Below are positions 21,326 to 35,954 of a DNA stretch of 64,000 nt, piece after piece. The translations under genes were made by a program, and so were the position numbers. The DNA is from Gyromitra esculenta (taxonomy: Eukaryota > Ascomycota > Pezizomycetes > Pezizales > Discinaceae): positions 1,612,001 to 1,676,000 of the forward strand of contig JBCAML010000007.1 of assembly GCA_038503075.1 (NCBI GenBank). Reading direction: 5' to 3'. Within the stretch, counting starts at the first letter, position 1. The number at the start of each line of letters is the position of its first letter. Under the pieces are notes generated by a model. That model was not told the DNA's origin. It saw only the letters and a program-made list of their open reading frames with translations, and did not search any database.

Positions 21326-23245
21326 CAGAGACAGCCGGAGAGGCTGTGTTCACCAGGAAGTATGACTGTACGGAATGCAAGGCCCAAGATTGCGAAAACA
21401 CATGGCTATAACCGTGCAGAGTTAGATCATTGCCAATTTGCAACTTCTTCTTCAGCCAAAATCAACGTTTGGTTGGGAATTCGAAAAGAAATTCAGGTGA
21501 AACAAGAAAGCACTGATGTGTGCGCAGCCTTACGTCTTGCAAGGCAATCCCTATCGCGAAACCTGAGTTGTTGAAGTGCAATCATGTTGGTGTCCTTTTT
21601 GAAAATTACATGTCTACTAGCAGTACTACTAGCAAACTAACGAGCCCTAACAATACCAACCATGAAAGGATAGTCAACCCAATCGCATAATAAGTGTCTC
21701 ACACTATTCTACAGAGGTGACTTAAGTTGGTCTTGTACAATTAAATCGTCCTACAGGAATACTATAAGATTGCTTGCCTTACAAGAATATTCATCTTGTG
21801 GGAATACTCGCCCTATGAAGGTATTTGTTTTATAAGAATATGGAACTCAGCCTTGACAGAGGATTGAGTACAAGTCGCTTTTCCTATAAAAAATAACTCC
21901 CTATAGAGATATGGTTTGCGGAGCTGGTTTATAAGGCAATTGCATTGTATTGCTAACTATCCGTATCTCCTTTTACTCATCTCGCGAAAAGCAGAAGGAG
22001 TAAAAGAGTCGGTGGAAAACGATGGGTCCTTGACAAGCGCCAAGAGAGAATAATATTTCCTAAGCGTAAGTAAGGTGTACGCATGATACCATGACATTGA
22101 CATAAGAATGGTCTCCGGCATGAAACTCTGCTGTAATTATATGTATACGTGTAGCTCTGGTAGCCAGCGGGAGGACCCACCCCTTACCACCCTAGCCACT
22201 GCCTTATGGCTGTAGCAAACTGCTTAGGGGGCTGGGCACGAGACTGGGCTCTGGTAATCTTAGGGTAAGATCACGCGAGCTCACTCGACCGCTAGCCACT
22301 AGGCCCAATCAAGGTGCTGTAATCTGTGCATAAATGTACCATAAGTACATGTATATACCCCTCCCCTCTTTCCTCCCTCTCTGCTCCTCCTTTAGCAACG
22401 ATTGAAGCCTGATATGATCTGTGTACCTAAAACTACGGATCAAGTGGTAAACCGATCGTGGCACCCGAGGCCCACCAATATTTGGGATCAAGAACTTAGG
22501 GGGGAGGGGGAAGAGGAGCAGACATGAAATAGGTAGCGATAAAAGCAGTAAAGAAATTGTTTACATAGGTAGTCGAAGAACGATACTGCTATGCAGGCTA
22601 GCAAAGACCTTTGGAAAAATGCACTTTCTCTCTTGTAATTTCCCGATAAAGTAGCACAAAAACATTTCCTGGAAACCGTCCTTTAATGCGAAAAAAATAA
22701 ATAACTTAGATAATTCATCTATATTACCTATCATATACTACTAAAATTACTCGATTTGATGCTAGCTTCGTACACATGATGGGAATGAAGAATAAAGGGA
22801 AAGGGTATTCTACAGAACAAAATATACAATGGGTAAATGAAATAGAGAGTGGAAGGGGCTGAAGATATAATAAAGTCGTATAATAAGCCAATGAAGAACG
22901 AACAAAGAATAAAAAAGACCAAACCTTCACACCCAATACAAGAAAGCCCAAAAATCATGCACGTTCCACAATGAGTAACATCGAAAAAACTCTTTAGGGA
23001 GCCGATAATACAAAAATATGTGGAAGAAGCCCATAACGACAACGCCGGTCGCAGAAAAAATGAAAAAAGGAGTTGGTCAAAGAAAATTGTGCTCCATGCC
23101 TATGCTATAAACAAGCCCCTGCGGTACCATCTTTCCAAATGCGTTTATACGCTACAAAGGTCAAGAGCACCATCTGATAGGATCAGTGCCATTAACCCAT
23201 TTGTACCATGGCTTTTATTGCCCTGATTTACTGATTTGGCGAGTT

Positions 23246-24122
23246 TTAGTTCTTCCTGCGTGCCTCCAGGTCGCCTTCTGCCAACGAAACAGCAGCCTTA
23301 ACTAGCTGCACTATATTGACAATCTGCTTCGCGGCACAGATAGGGAAAGTCACCGTTGCGACGACCCATGGCCATGAGTGGATTGCTGCGAACTCTGGAA
23401 AGCTGAGCAGATACATCGCTAGGAAAAAGACTTCGTTCGCAGCGCAGAAAACGAATAGCACTTTCTATAGTCGAGTCAGCGATGGGTCGATTTATAATGG
23501 GGTGATAGTAAAAAACAGTAAGCGATACGTACATTGTTAGAGTAGTAGAGGTTTAAAATGCGGGAACGCTTCTTCTCGACTTTTTTATGGGAGCCTGAAC
23601 CACGATCGAGTGATGCATACCTATGCATACCATTTAGCCTTTCGATTCCAAGTGTAGGGGCCCAACTACTATAAACTCACATATGCATGTAATGACTCGC
23701 AAGATCCAAACTAATTAGGGACTGAAATAGAATAGCCCATTTGGGATACGCGGAAGATAGGAAACAAAGCAAACAACTTGTTGTACACCTATCCGTGACC
23801 ATGTCCAGTACAGCGCCGAACTTAGTGGATTGGTTGTATTTGCGGGCGGCATAGCCGTCCAAAGCATCGAGAAGACAAGAAATAGAGTAGAGGATGGTGC
23901 AATAATGAGGATGGTAAGACATATAGTAGAGAGAGGCACCAGCGAGAATGACTCGGGCATAGCCTTGAGGGACTGGATTAGTATGGGCCACGATAGATGA
24001 ATGGGTTGGGTATGTAGTTGCATACCAATCAGATTGGGAATGAAAAGGAAGATGTTTTCTGAGCGAGGCTCTGCGGACATTGCCGAGGACTTGGCACGGG
24101 TAGGTGATTTCGATTTGACCAT
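23246..24122 (-). CDS. PIS1: CDP-diacylglycerol--inositol 3-phosphatidyltransferase (PI synthase)
   Basis: Four minus-strand exons (24122-24026, 23963-23681, 23620-23533, 23464-23246) give 228 residues, close to the 220 of yeast Pis1. It transfers phosphatidyl from CDP-diacylglycerol to myo-inositol to make phosphatidylinositol in the ER membrane. The CDP-alcohol phosphatidyltransferase signature D-x2-D-G-x2-A-R-x8-G-x3-D-x3-D is intact: DALDGYAAR ... FGAVLDMVTD, with Asp65, Asp68, Gly69, Arg73, Asp86 and Asp90. The protein starts with a short polar tail, then ENIFLFIPNLIG as in other fungal PI synthases. Hydrophobic segments include VFCAANEVFFLAMYLLSF and VVATVTFPICAAK. The divergent promoter is shared with SPT20. 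Every join keeps phase and restores conserved text such as SHYMHMYASLD. Confidence 0.93.
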
Positions 24123-25383
24123 TGTTGGTGGAATGAAGCGATAGCAATGATCTGAAAATAGGGGTTGGTGGGGGTAGCAGCGCCAACAAAATGGTGACCT
24201 AGGTGAGGAGATAAGAGAGACTGGGGAGACTGCGGGGAGCAGAAGGGATGAGATCGAAGGTCAAACTGAGGTTCGAGAAGGTAGTCGGCTCTCTAATTAT
24301 GAATGGGAGGCACACGGACTGAACGCAGCTACGCAACAAAAAATCTGGATTCCAGGGGGTCTAATATATTTTGTGATTAGCAAAGGAAAACACACCTGTA
24401 CCATACCATGTACGTACTGGAAAAGGTACACATGGTAAAGACGTTGAACTAGAGGGAAAAGAATGAGGAGAGGGTTTCTAAGGAATGAGGAGACAGAGAA
24501 AGTAAACTTACAAGCTGCCTTCCTCCCACGATTGCAGTAACGTCGAATATCTAGCGAGGACCGTGAAGACGGCAGCAATTGGTGGGGAATAGGAGGGGCT
24601 AAGGAGGGGCGATAAAGGAGCGTCAGTGGGGCGAGACAGAGAGATATCGGATCGAAAGGGTGGATGTTGGCAGCAGGCTGGGGGAAGGAGCGATAGATAA
24701 GTATGTCTGATGTGTTGCGTGCGAAATCTGGCCGCATCCCGACAGCATGGTTGTTGCTGACTGCGCATGGGAGGCTGTTACTAAGCCGAGCCCGTCATGC
24801 CCAATAGTGCTTTGCACGAGTAGTAGCAGGAACGGGGACATCTTCAACGTCTCGCCTTGCGCCGAGCTCTCTTCTCCTTACCGTCGCAACAAGAAGTAGC
24901 AGCGCAGTTCGTGCCCGCTCCCCCGTATCGCCTGCCGGTCACACTCGCCAATCCCCGTGCATCGCGAGATCCTCCACACGGCCGCGCACGCGCTCACTTT
25001 CACTCCGACCCGTAACCTACCCACTTACGTGATTACCGGTTCCAAAAAAATCGGCCACAGCTGCAATACAGCTTCATGGAATCCGCCTAGCAATTTCAAC
25101 TTAGCTCAGTCACGCCAGCCAGCCCCCAACTCCCCCCCACCACTCCTTTGCTGCAGAGCCGCATCCACACCTTGGACCAACAACATCAATCTCCACCACT
25201 TCCACCACCACCACCAAAACCATCTAACGTCACTTGTCCATTCTACACGCAACCCCCTACAGATAAGCCATCACGTCACCTGTCACCTGAAACCTTCAAC
25301 AACAACCCCCCCTTTCCTACACCACATATCCATCGCCCTATCACTGTCAGCCCCTCCCCCACATACTAATATACGGACAAGAA
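24123..25383. other. Divergent promoter region between PIS1 and SPT20
   Basis: About 1.26 kb between the PIS1 and SPT20 start codons. The 24.9-25.4 kb part is strongly C/A- and pyrimidine-rich, as in fungal leaders. The open frames across it are low-complexity by-products of that bias. No TATA box stands out. Confidence 0.5.
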
Positions 25384-28300
25384 ATGTCTACATCAACATC
25401 CACGTCGTCTAAGACGCCCCCGCTTCCTTCTAGGATTAAGCTCGGCCTTGCTGCTAATTCTACTACACGTACATATACCGGGAAACATCCTTCCGGACAA
25501 CAACGCTCAGTTGGCTCTGGTACAAAGACTCGACCTCCACCATCACCATCACCCACACTTAACTCGAATGCCGGTGGTGCTGGAGGTGGTGCTGGGGGTG
25601 CCGGAGGCGCTGGGGGTGGTGGTGCTATGTCCAACGCGAATACTGGTCCAGGAACAAGGGTATCCGGCCGTCGCACAGCTCACAAGCCTGGTGAATTTGC
25701 CAATCTAGCCAAAGGAAAGGGTAGAGGGGGCAGTGTTGATGATAAAGGGAAGGGTGCTGGGGCAGAGGAAGAAGGGGAGAGCATAATTGTTCGCGGAGCA
25801 CCGGCAAAGGTTGGTCTACGTCTTGTAGGAAAGAAACTTTTGCCAGCAGCCACGGTATGGAGAGGAGGCGCACAGTTATCTCCGTGGGGATGTGGAGCCG
25901 GGTCGAGAAGAAATTAGCTAACGTCAGATACGTGGTGTGTGCATAGAAAAAGCTCCCGAAAAAATCGTACGTCACCACGACTTCAGAAATTCTTCAAAAA
26001 TTTCGAGGCAGACCACCGAGTGTCGTAATACACCTTCATCCACAAAATTTTCGTTTTGAAGGACAGGATGGAAGTTTTAGTTATGGAAGTCCTATGAAGG
26101 TACGGTGACCCCTGCTGTGTTTTTCCCCCTGCATAATGTGGCGGCGATGATCATCGGACCCTTTTGATTGGATGGACACTGACGAATTCTACATACGGTG
26201 TCACAGGCTTTTTTAGAGTATCTCAAATCTGAACTTATTCCCCATGAAGTAGTAGAGGAGTTCCGAGATGCCGGAACAATATTCTATGATGGTATACTAG
26301 CAGTCATCCCACTTGGGAATATTCATTTCTTTGCTGATGGCCCTTTTCTTTCTTTCTTGGCAGGCTGCCTCATCGTACAGGTACATGATCATCGCTCTTC
26401 CTCAACAGCATCCTCTTCAAAAGCAAATGTCAATAAGAACATACTATATTCCATGAATAATCGCAGCGATTGGTTAACCCAATCGCCTTATGCTCCATTC
26501 CCCATGGATCCACCAATCACGAAACCTAAGCCTGGAGCTCCGCTTGGAGATGGAGATAATAAGGAAAACGCCAAGTCGAAGGAGGGAAAAGACTCGAAGG
26601 ATGTCAAAATGGAAAAAAAGACGAAAATTTTCACCACTGTTCTTCACCCCACGCCAATGGTTTTATATGCAGATATGGCAGTCCTTGCTTCTACCCCTGT
26701 TCCAGTACGATCAAACAGCTTTTCACGGCAACAATCTACAGCAGCGACACCTACTTCAGCTACTATGCCCGTACCTCCCACGCCAACAGCCAACTCTGCT
26801 CGGGGGAAATTTACTACCGTGATCACTGAAAAAACCGCGGTACAGTTTGAAGCAAGCGTTCTGCTGGCCACTTCGCCGGCTTTATTGCTGACCCCTGCCA
26901 AGGATGCTGAGCATTGCCAGAAAATTATTCGTACCCTTCAAAATCCACTGAATTCGTTTCCAATACCGCCACCTAAATCTCGAAAACGAACCACCGCGGA
27001 GTTGGCTGCAGATGAAGCGCAGGCTGCAGAGGAGGAACGGATATTACTCATCATGGACGAGAGGCACTTTCCTGCGTCCCATGCTCCACCGGAGTCCGCG
27101 GCTGGAGACGGTGGTGGCGTTGGTGGTGGCTTTGAGCCTAGCTTTAAGAGATTTAAGGTCATCGAAGAAATTAGGAGGAAGATTAATGAAAAGAAAGAGC
27201 AAGAAAATTTAGAGCGGCAACAAATGGACAGACAGAAAGAGCAGAAGAAGCAAGAAGATAGCCGGAGAATAATGACTAGCAGGACATCACAGCACGGCAG
27301 CCCAGTTATGGCACCGGGACCCATAACAATGAGTGGTCCTCCAAACCCGGCTCAAATGGCAGCTCAGATGACCCAAGCACAGGTACCTATAATGAGGGGC
27401 GTTGCTCCTACAACTATAGCCCAAGTGAATGGTGTTACGGCTACAGCTCGACCTGGAAGCTCTGGTGCAGGGCAAGGACAAGTGCAGGGGCAGGGGCAGG
27501 GGCAGGGGCAGGGGCAGGCACAAGGACAGGTGTCTACAGGCATAAGCCAACAGAACCTCAATGCGCTGAGAAACTCTCAGCAGCAGCATCATATGGCACA
27601 GCAAGGCCAGGTACAGCGTCACCTACAAAACCAGCAGGCTCAACAGCAGGCCCAGCAGGCTCAACAGCAGGCCCAACAAGCCCAGCAGGCCCAACAAGCC
27701 CAGCAGGCCCAGCAGCAGCAAGCCCAGCAGCAGCAGACGCAACAAAAACTCCATGTACAACCACAGCAGCAGCACCAGCAACCACCCCAACAGCAGCAAC
27801 AGCAACATCATATGGCTAACCAACAGCAACAGCACATCCAGCAGCAGATTAGTAATCACCAGCTTAACATGTCGCAACCACAGCAGCAGCCCCAGCAACT
27901 TCACCAGATTCCACAACAACCCGCGGTGAGCCAAGCCCAAGTTGCTTATAACCAAGGTATGCAGCAACAGCAACAGCAGATACAACTGCAACTTCTTCAC
28001 GCCCATCATGCTGCACAGCACCAATCTCCACGGCCAACCCACCTCTCCCCTCACATCAGCCATCAATCCCCACATCTAGGTCATCCATCTCCACATATGC
28101 AACACAATTCTCCCCGCATCCCGCAACAGTCACCGCACATGCAACAAGCTTCACCTCGCATCCAGCAGCTCAACCCTCAGCAACAGCAAGTCGCATTGCA
28201 TCAGCAGAACCACAACCCCCAACAAGTGCAGCTCCAACAGCAGCAAATGCTCGCACTAGCTCAGCACCAGCAGCAACAAAATGCAAGTATGAACCAAAAC

Positions 28301-28609
28301 ATGAATCATGGTGGTGCACGCGCCACCATGATAGGCAAGACTTCTGGTGCATCTCTGCGTCCACAGAATCCGATTGTTGGTGGAAGGCCACAACAACCCC
28401 AGCAGCATAATTTTCAGGATTTGCAGTTCGCACTTGCCCCGACTGGGGGCGGTAGAGGCGGGATGATGATGAATGGAATGAATGGAATGCCTCCGGGAGG
28501 AGGCATGGTAGGCGGCATAGGACAGATGCCACAGGGAATGAATAGGGATATGATGATGAGTATGGCGATGAGAAATGGGAGTCAAGGCATGGGGAGGGGG
28601 AGGCAATAA
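25384..28609 (+). CDS. SPT20: SAGA complex subunit Spt20
   Basis: Four exons (25384-25854, 25947-26099, 26207-26291, 26364-28609) encode 984 residues. Spt20 is a structural subunit of the nuclear SAGA coactivator complex. The N-terminal 157 residues are Ser/Thr/Pro/Gly-rich (GGAGGGAGGAGGAGGGG). The Spt20 domain spans about residues 158-245: KSYVTTTSEILQKFRG, PPSVVIHLHPQNFRF, GSFSYGSPMK, AFLEYLKSELIPHEVVEEF and FYDGCLIVQVHDHRS. The rest is low complexity: a coiled, charged stretch (INEKKEQENLERQQMD), a GQGQGQGQ run, long poly-Gln/Gln-Ala tracts (27.5-28.3 kb), HxSP repeats and a Gly/Met-rich tail. The 26292-26363 intron is 72 nt without stops, so its retention would add 24 residues inside the domain. 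Convergent with ACH1 downstream. Confidence 0.92.
27440..28300 (+). repeat. CAG/CAA and GGGCAG coding repeats in SPT20
   Basis: Gln-rich coding microsatellites: GGGCAG hexamers near 27485-27520, then CAGCAGGCCCAA-type units near 27630-27740 and mixed CAG/CAA runs to about 28300. Probably length-variable between strains. Confidence 0.85.
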
Positions 28610-29693
28610 GACGGAAGTTGGCAACGAGAGATCAGGTCTTGACGCCTATCTTGTGTCTTTGAGTATATTCTATAACTGAGTGTTTTTGGTTGTGTTGCTT
28701 GCTTTCCGAACTACGACTTCTGGACTTCCCTCCGAGTATTTTTTTTTTCTTTCTCCTTTGCTTTCGGAACCCCTTTTTTTGCCTTTTTCTCTGTCAATCT
28801 TGTTATAACTGAACTATAGGCGTGGGGGCATGGAAATTTTTTTTCTTGTCATTATTTTTGTTACTTGGGTCGGCGTTCTTTTTTTCTCCCTTTGTCTCAT
28901 ACTTTCAGTTTTTTACTTCCCCTAGTACTCGTTTTTTCTCACGTTTTTTTCCTTTGGGGGGTGGGCTGTCTTTTGCTAGCCGCTGATGCGGATTGTTAAT
29001 CGGTTAGAACTATTTCTTTGTTTCCGAAATGCGGGTTGCGGGTTATGTGTGGCGCGGGACGAACAAATGGCACCCGTCGCTTCGATACGATATTGGGATT
29101 TTGGAATTCAAATGATACTGACGGTCTCTAAGGAGTGTTTGGCTGTGATGTGAGTTTGGGGAGAGGTGTGAGAGTGTATAAACTTGTTTCATTTGATTCG
29201 GTACATTGTTCTATAGGGTCGTTCAAATCTATACATATGCTACACTATCTTCGTTTGCTGTACTTCCATGAATGCACTACATGCATGTATTACCCCACAT
29301 CTATAGTTGGTAGACAGACGTGTAACGTGTCGGCGTCCAGATGGGGACTTAGATAGCGAGGCGAGGCAAGTGATATGAGCCTAGAGAGTAGCCTTTAGTA
29401 AGTATCCACGCTCAAGAGCTAACCCCTGTACAGAAAGAAATAAGCTTTATTTGACAGGCGGGTAGTGGCTTGGCAGGACCCCCGGCCCTGGGGCGGAAGG
29501 CACACGGTTGATTTTCAAATTGCCACTCGGTAGCCGCCTACGGCCTTGAGGCTATGATCGAAACAAACTAAATTTCATCCTGCAAACGCATCCAGGTACA
29601 CCCTGCCCTTCCAGCCCCCCTCCAGAAGCTAATATATTTACACGGGTATGGATTCATAGCCACACACACATACTCAAGCATACACATAGACGT
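28610..29693. other. Convergent 3' region between SPT20 and ACH1
   Basis: T-rich stretches at 28.68-28.95 kb look like the SPT20 3' untranslated region. No protein-like frame or RNA gene recognised. Confidence 0.45.
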
Positions 29694-31601
<1,908 letters not shown>

Positions 31602-32293
31602 TATGTCTTTGGGATATGGTGATCACGGCCAGCCGACGCACAAACAATGGGAAGAATAATTGAGTGGAGAGGGGAACTGGGGTAGTTATAGAATTTAGAC
31701 GAAATCAAGCACGGGGGGTTTGGGGGTTTATGTACTTTCCCTGTAGCCATGTGGGCCCTAAGCCCGTGGCCTGATATTCAAATAGCAACTAAAGAATTTG
31801 AGTACATAGAGAATTCAAACCCCATTTGATTACTTTGCAATTTACAGGCAAAGGATCTGCGCATGCAACTCCGCGAGAATCCGGTCTATTTTTTTCATCC
31901 GTTTCATCCATCTTATCCCTTTAATATGCTCGCTGTTACATTTTGCATATCTTCCGAGCAGACTTCAGCGATGCGCATGCTTGATGTCATTTCCATCTGG
32001 CCGAAGGTTTATCCGAAGAAGTACCGTGGCGTACTGTATTACTAAGCGAATCGCGTTTCGCTGAAACGGTGGGGTTCTCCGATATATATACATCCGCTTA
32101 AACCCCACGGGAACCCGAAATCCGGGTCAGTACAGTAAGTGTGGAGGCTATGCCGGGAAAATATGTAGGGTATTCGTTATCCGTGATATCGGGTTGATCA
32201 TAAATCATCACTCGCTGTGCCACAAATATCTGCCCGTTCATCTCCCTCTGAAGTAGTGTTACTAGTCAGGAACCCAGTTCCCAGTATTCAAGT
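31602..32293. other. Intergenic, upstream of ACH1
   Basis: ACH1 promoter side. Around 32023-32139 there is a weak inverted repeat with TACTGTA / TACAGTA ends and GTGGGGTT / AACCCCAC arms, possibly a decayed foldback element. Nothing else recognised. Confidence 0.4.
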
Positions 32294-32572
32294 ATGAGTG
32301 AGGGTCAGCAAAAACCTAATAGCGCTGTTGTGAGGAAGTCTAAGGAAGTATTGTTCAGGGGTTCGTTCTACTACGCTTACCGTTGGGAATTCGGGCAACT
32401 GCACTCTCGAGCAATTCTTGATTGCTTAACGCGAAGAGATCTATTCCGCTTTGGATATTTAGTATACAGCCATCCAGCACTTTTAAGGGTTGGAAAGTAC
32501 TGGTATTTCTTTGAGGTCTCAAAGTATTCTTTGCTGGATTCTGTATTGCTCAAGTGGACTAGTCTCGTCTAG
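32294..32572 (+). CDS. Possible small protein, unknown
   Basis: A 92-codon ATG-started frame whose product begins MSEGQQKPNSAVVRKSKEVL and is aromatic-rich (RGSFYYAYRWEFG, GKYWYFFEVSKYSLL). The composition is more protein-like than surrounding frames, but I recognise no family and see no supporting introns. It may be chance or a fragment of a larger decayed gene. Confidence 0.22.
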   Translation: MSEGQQKPNSAVVRKSKEVLFRGSFYYAYRWEFGQLHSRAILDCLTRRDLFRFGYLVYSHPALLRVGKYWYFFEVSKYSLLDSVLLKWTSLV

Positions 32573-35500
32573 GTTGCTACTCGCTATAAGTTTCTTCGCT
32601 GATCGTCACTTGCGTATTAGTGCTGTACTCCAGTGCACAGACCAATGAGCCTGGGCCTGGGCTTGAGATCGGCATTGCAAGAATCTACCCATGCAAACTT
32701 CGCCTGATTTACTGTGAAAGGCCCATAATTATCACCAAGACCAATGAAGATCAGCCCCGAGAAAGAAGGCTCCTTCAATTCTCGGCCCCCTGCTGCTCTA
32801 GATCCCATCGGTAATTGAGATTCGACGCAGAGTAAAGAATACTGTACCTACCGCCCGAATAACCAGTACGCCATAAGAGAAAAACGTCACACCCCTCTCG
32901 TCTTGAACCTATCACGTCATAACGCAGTAGCTGACGTCGGGGCATTTATGGCTATGGCTGAGATCCACACCACACCCGCCCTGAGACGTATGTAGTTCTA
33001 TCTTGTTTTGTTTTTTTTTCGTTTCCTATGCTAGCGCTCAATGCAGACAACAATAAATGCCAATGCCCCTCCTATATACCGTAGGCGCGTAGGTGCGGTG
33101 GAAGTATTATACTCCTACACCCAATTACTCTCTAAAAGAGTACATACATACATACAATCATCAAAGTTTGTATATATATATGGAAGCCTAAATCCGTTCA
33201 TTGTTATTGTGTTTTGTCTTGGGGGCCAAAAGACGTGACACTCATGTACCTTTAATTAACTGTCGAGTGATTCACCCGTGTCCCCCATTCGTCTCGATAA
33301 TACTTTTTGTTCTGGTGGAACTCCGTCCTCAGCCTATTTGCTGGTCCAATTATCTTATTTTTTTTGGTACGTGGGTTGAGGAAACCAGTGCGCACGTCTT
33401 GGTTTAGGTCCTTCTTCGATCTCTTGCTCTAAGTATCAACTATGGCGATACTTTTACAGGAGTGATTTAAAAAAAAAAACCACCCTACGAGGGAAGATTG
33501 AGGGGTTTGGAGAAACCAATAATCTAGTTCTTCGATAACAAATCTTTAGAATTCCCTAAATGTCCTATGAAGCGAAGGACACATTTCCTCAAGGAAGCTT
33601 TATGGCATTCGTACGTCTTTGAGTTGGTATAAAAAAGGATAATTCACCAATGTAGCAATTTTCTGCAAAGGAAACCTAAAGACATTTCCCTACCAATGGA
33701 TGCAGTAGTAGTGCCCCTATCAAAAACACCCAATTTTTGCATTAGAGATATACCACTCATCTGCCTCCAAAAATTCTGACATTAAACACTTAATTTCTTT
33801 TTTTAAATTTCTTTTTGTGGTAATTACTCCCCGTAGTTATTCCATGATTTAATAATTAGTAAATTTGTAGCACAAGCGCAACGGACTTCCCCACACATTC
33901 GGTCGGATTCCCCTCTATTCCGGATCCCCGCTCCCTCCAAAAAAAAAAAAAAAAAGCAACTGTTGTGGGGGGGTTCCTGCATGCAGCTGTCATGCACGAG
34001 ATTATTTTGCCTTGGCACTACCACCAACGCTAAAATCCAGGAACCTCATATTAACATCGTGTCTTTCGGGCTATGAAAGAAATATCTAGATATTTCGATA
34101 CTACCTCTTTTCATCTCCACCGCAGAAAGATATTGGGTCTTTTTTTTTTTTTTTGAAGGCATGATCTAACCACATCTAAGAGTATAAACCCTGTGATTCG
34201 TAGGTTTTTTTATTTTTATTTTGGGACATGGGAGACGCATGCCGATCCGGACTTGCCTCATCGGCCACGTACGTGAGCGGAACTGGGGTACAGGTTAAGA
34301 TGACGGAAGCTTATCCAAAAGAACGATATAGATAGCGATCGGTGACTTTCCAAATAGAACCAGTTGAGAAGGCAAGCTGCTCTGTAAATGCGGGCTGCTT
34401 TGTAAACGCAGTTCTGGAAATAAGAAACATCGCAATTTCAGTAACCATAGGTAGCTCCGTCCTATAAATCTATCAGTTGTTAGAAAGTACTCAGTAAAGC
34501 TTTACAGAATATTTCACGTACGCAATATATGACACTATAAGCAAATACATACACAGAAAGCGCCGTAGCGCTCAGCGTAGGCATATACCCAGGGAGCTAA
34601 GTAAATCACTGAATCTCACAATGCCGATTTGAATTTATTCGCTGGGGTTGGTTGCTTGCATCTTTAGAGTAAACCACGTGGAAATCTTGGCGTAGGTCAG
34701 TAACAGTAGCAACTTTTGCAGGTTAACAAAGTAAAATAAATACCGAGTGATGGGCTGCCGTTGATGTCTCTAGACAACTCAAACCCAAGCTGAAATTACC
34801 GGCGAGATCTTTGCGACCTATGTGAAAAAAGGATCAGTAGGCAAGATCTTTCGACTGAATGTGTTGGCCAGTGACAGGTGATGAGATAGATGTACCGTAC
34901 GCGAAATCACGCACGAGAGTTGCTGGAAGCCTATGTAGAAGGAGAGACCCTACAAGTCGTCGCCTTGAAAAGATATCTCACCACGCTACCCTAATGAAAT
35001 TGGAAGAAAAAAACTTCAAACAAGATCCAACTATACTTTAGACCGTGAATGAAAGGGAAAGAGAAAAATATATGTAACGAGAAAGTTACCCCCTAATATG
35101 CGATAGCGACCGACTCCCTCCATGACCCCCGTGTATAAAATTAGGAAAAGTTTGAAATGAGAAATAAAAAAGACTCCTGAACATCCCACCCCAGACCTGA
35201 TAAGTTTCCAACCCATATGCAAAGTGATATCCTTTCTTTTTGCCCATCGGTCGTTGATTTCCCGTCTTCCTTAAAGGCTATAAACAGGACAGGATCCATG
35301 TGCAAAAGCCAACCGATGTGAAACGCAGAGCGCAAAAGTGTGATGAGAAAGGAAAACGAAAAGGAAAAAAAAATGCACATATTCGCCCTTTCATCCATCA
35401 TACAAAATATCCAAGATCCAACCGACCTTAGACCACCGAGAGAGACCGAAGATGACGCCGATTTTCCCCGCTAACCGAAACCCCCTAAGTCCGGTCTCGT

Positions 35501-35954
35501 TGCATATCTGCTGTCAGTCCGTCAAACATCGCTTCCCTCCGTTTGAGCGAATGTGGACCATGACTATTCATCCTCTCATGAGAAAGGTCATCTGTCCATG
35601 ATAGCAAATCGAAACCTCTGAACAACCCAAGAACAAGATGTAAAAATAAAAAAATAAGTAAAAAGGAACAGTGAAACGAAAAAATCTTCCCAGTTGAAAA
35701 AGAAAATCTATCCCAAACAGAGAACCGTAACGAAAGAACGTCCCCAAAATGAAACCCTTCCACATATAAAGTGACAAAACCCATTAGCTCGGTATCATGG
35801 AAACAACTGTTACCACTAGATGCCAAGTCATGGATTACCGCTACGGTCCAGGGATGTCATTCACCCATTATGAAATTCTGGCCAAGCCAGTGGATATCTC
35901 CTCCAAGTTGCTATACATATCTCCCATCTCGCACCATCTTACACCACCAAGATA
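32573..35954. other. Intergenic region, 3' of the kinase gene
   Basis: About 3.4 kb, AT-rich, with homopolymer runs (poly-A near 33939, poly-T near 34141) and a CATA-type microsatellite near 33143-33155. The part at 35.0-35.95 kb is probably the 3' untranslated region of the minus-strand kinase. No other gene supported. Confidence 0.45.

Larger units (their letters stand above)
20904..23245. other. Intergenic region 5' of the ligase, 3' of PIS1
   Basis: Holds the ligase promoter side, including the ACGCG cluster at 21234-21281 and a 16-bp tandem repeat at 21294-21325. The rest, including 21.6-23.2 kb, has only short open frames of random composition. No RNA gene recognised. Confidence 0.5.

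Noticed and set aside
22140..22310. Possible tRNA-like sequence (GGGCCTAGTGGCTAGCGGTCGAG on the minus strand)
   Set aside because: No cloverleaf with a proper anticodon arm and T-loop could be drawn.
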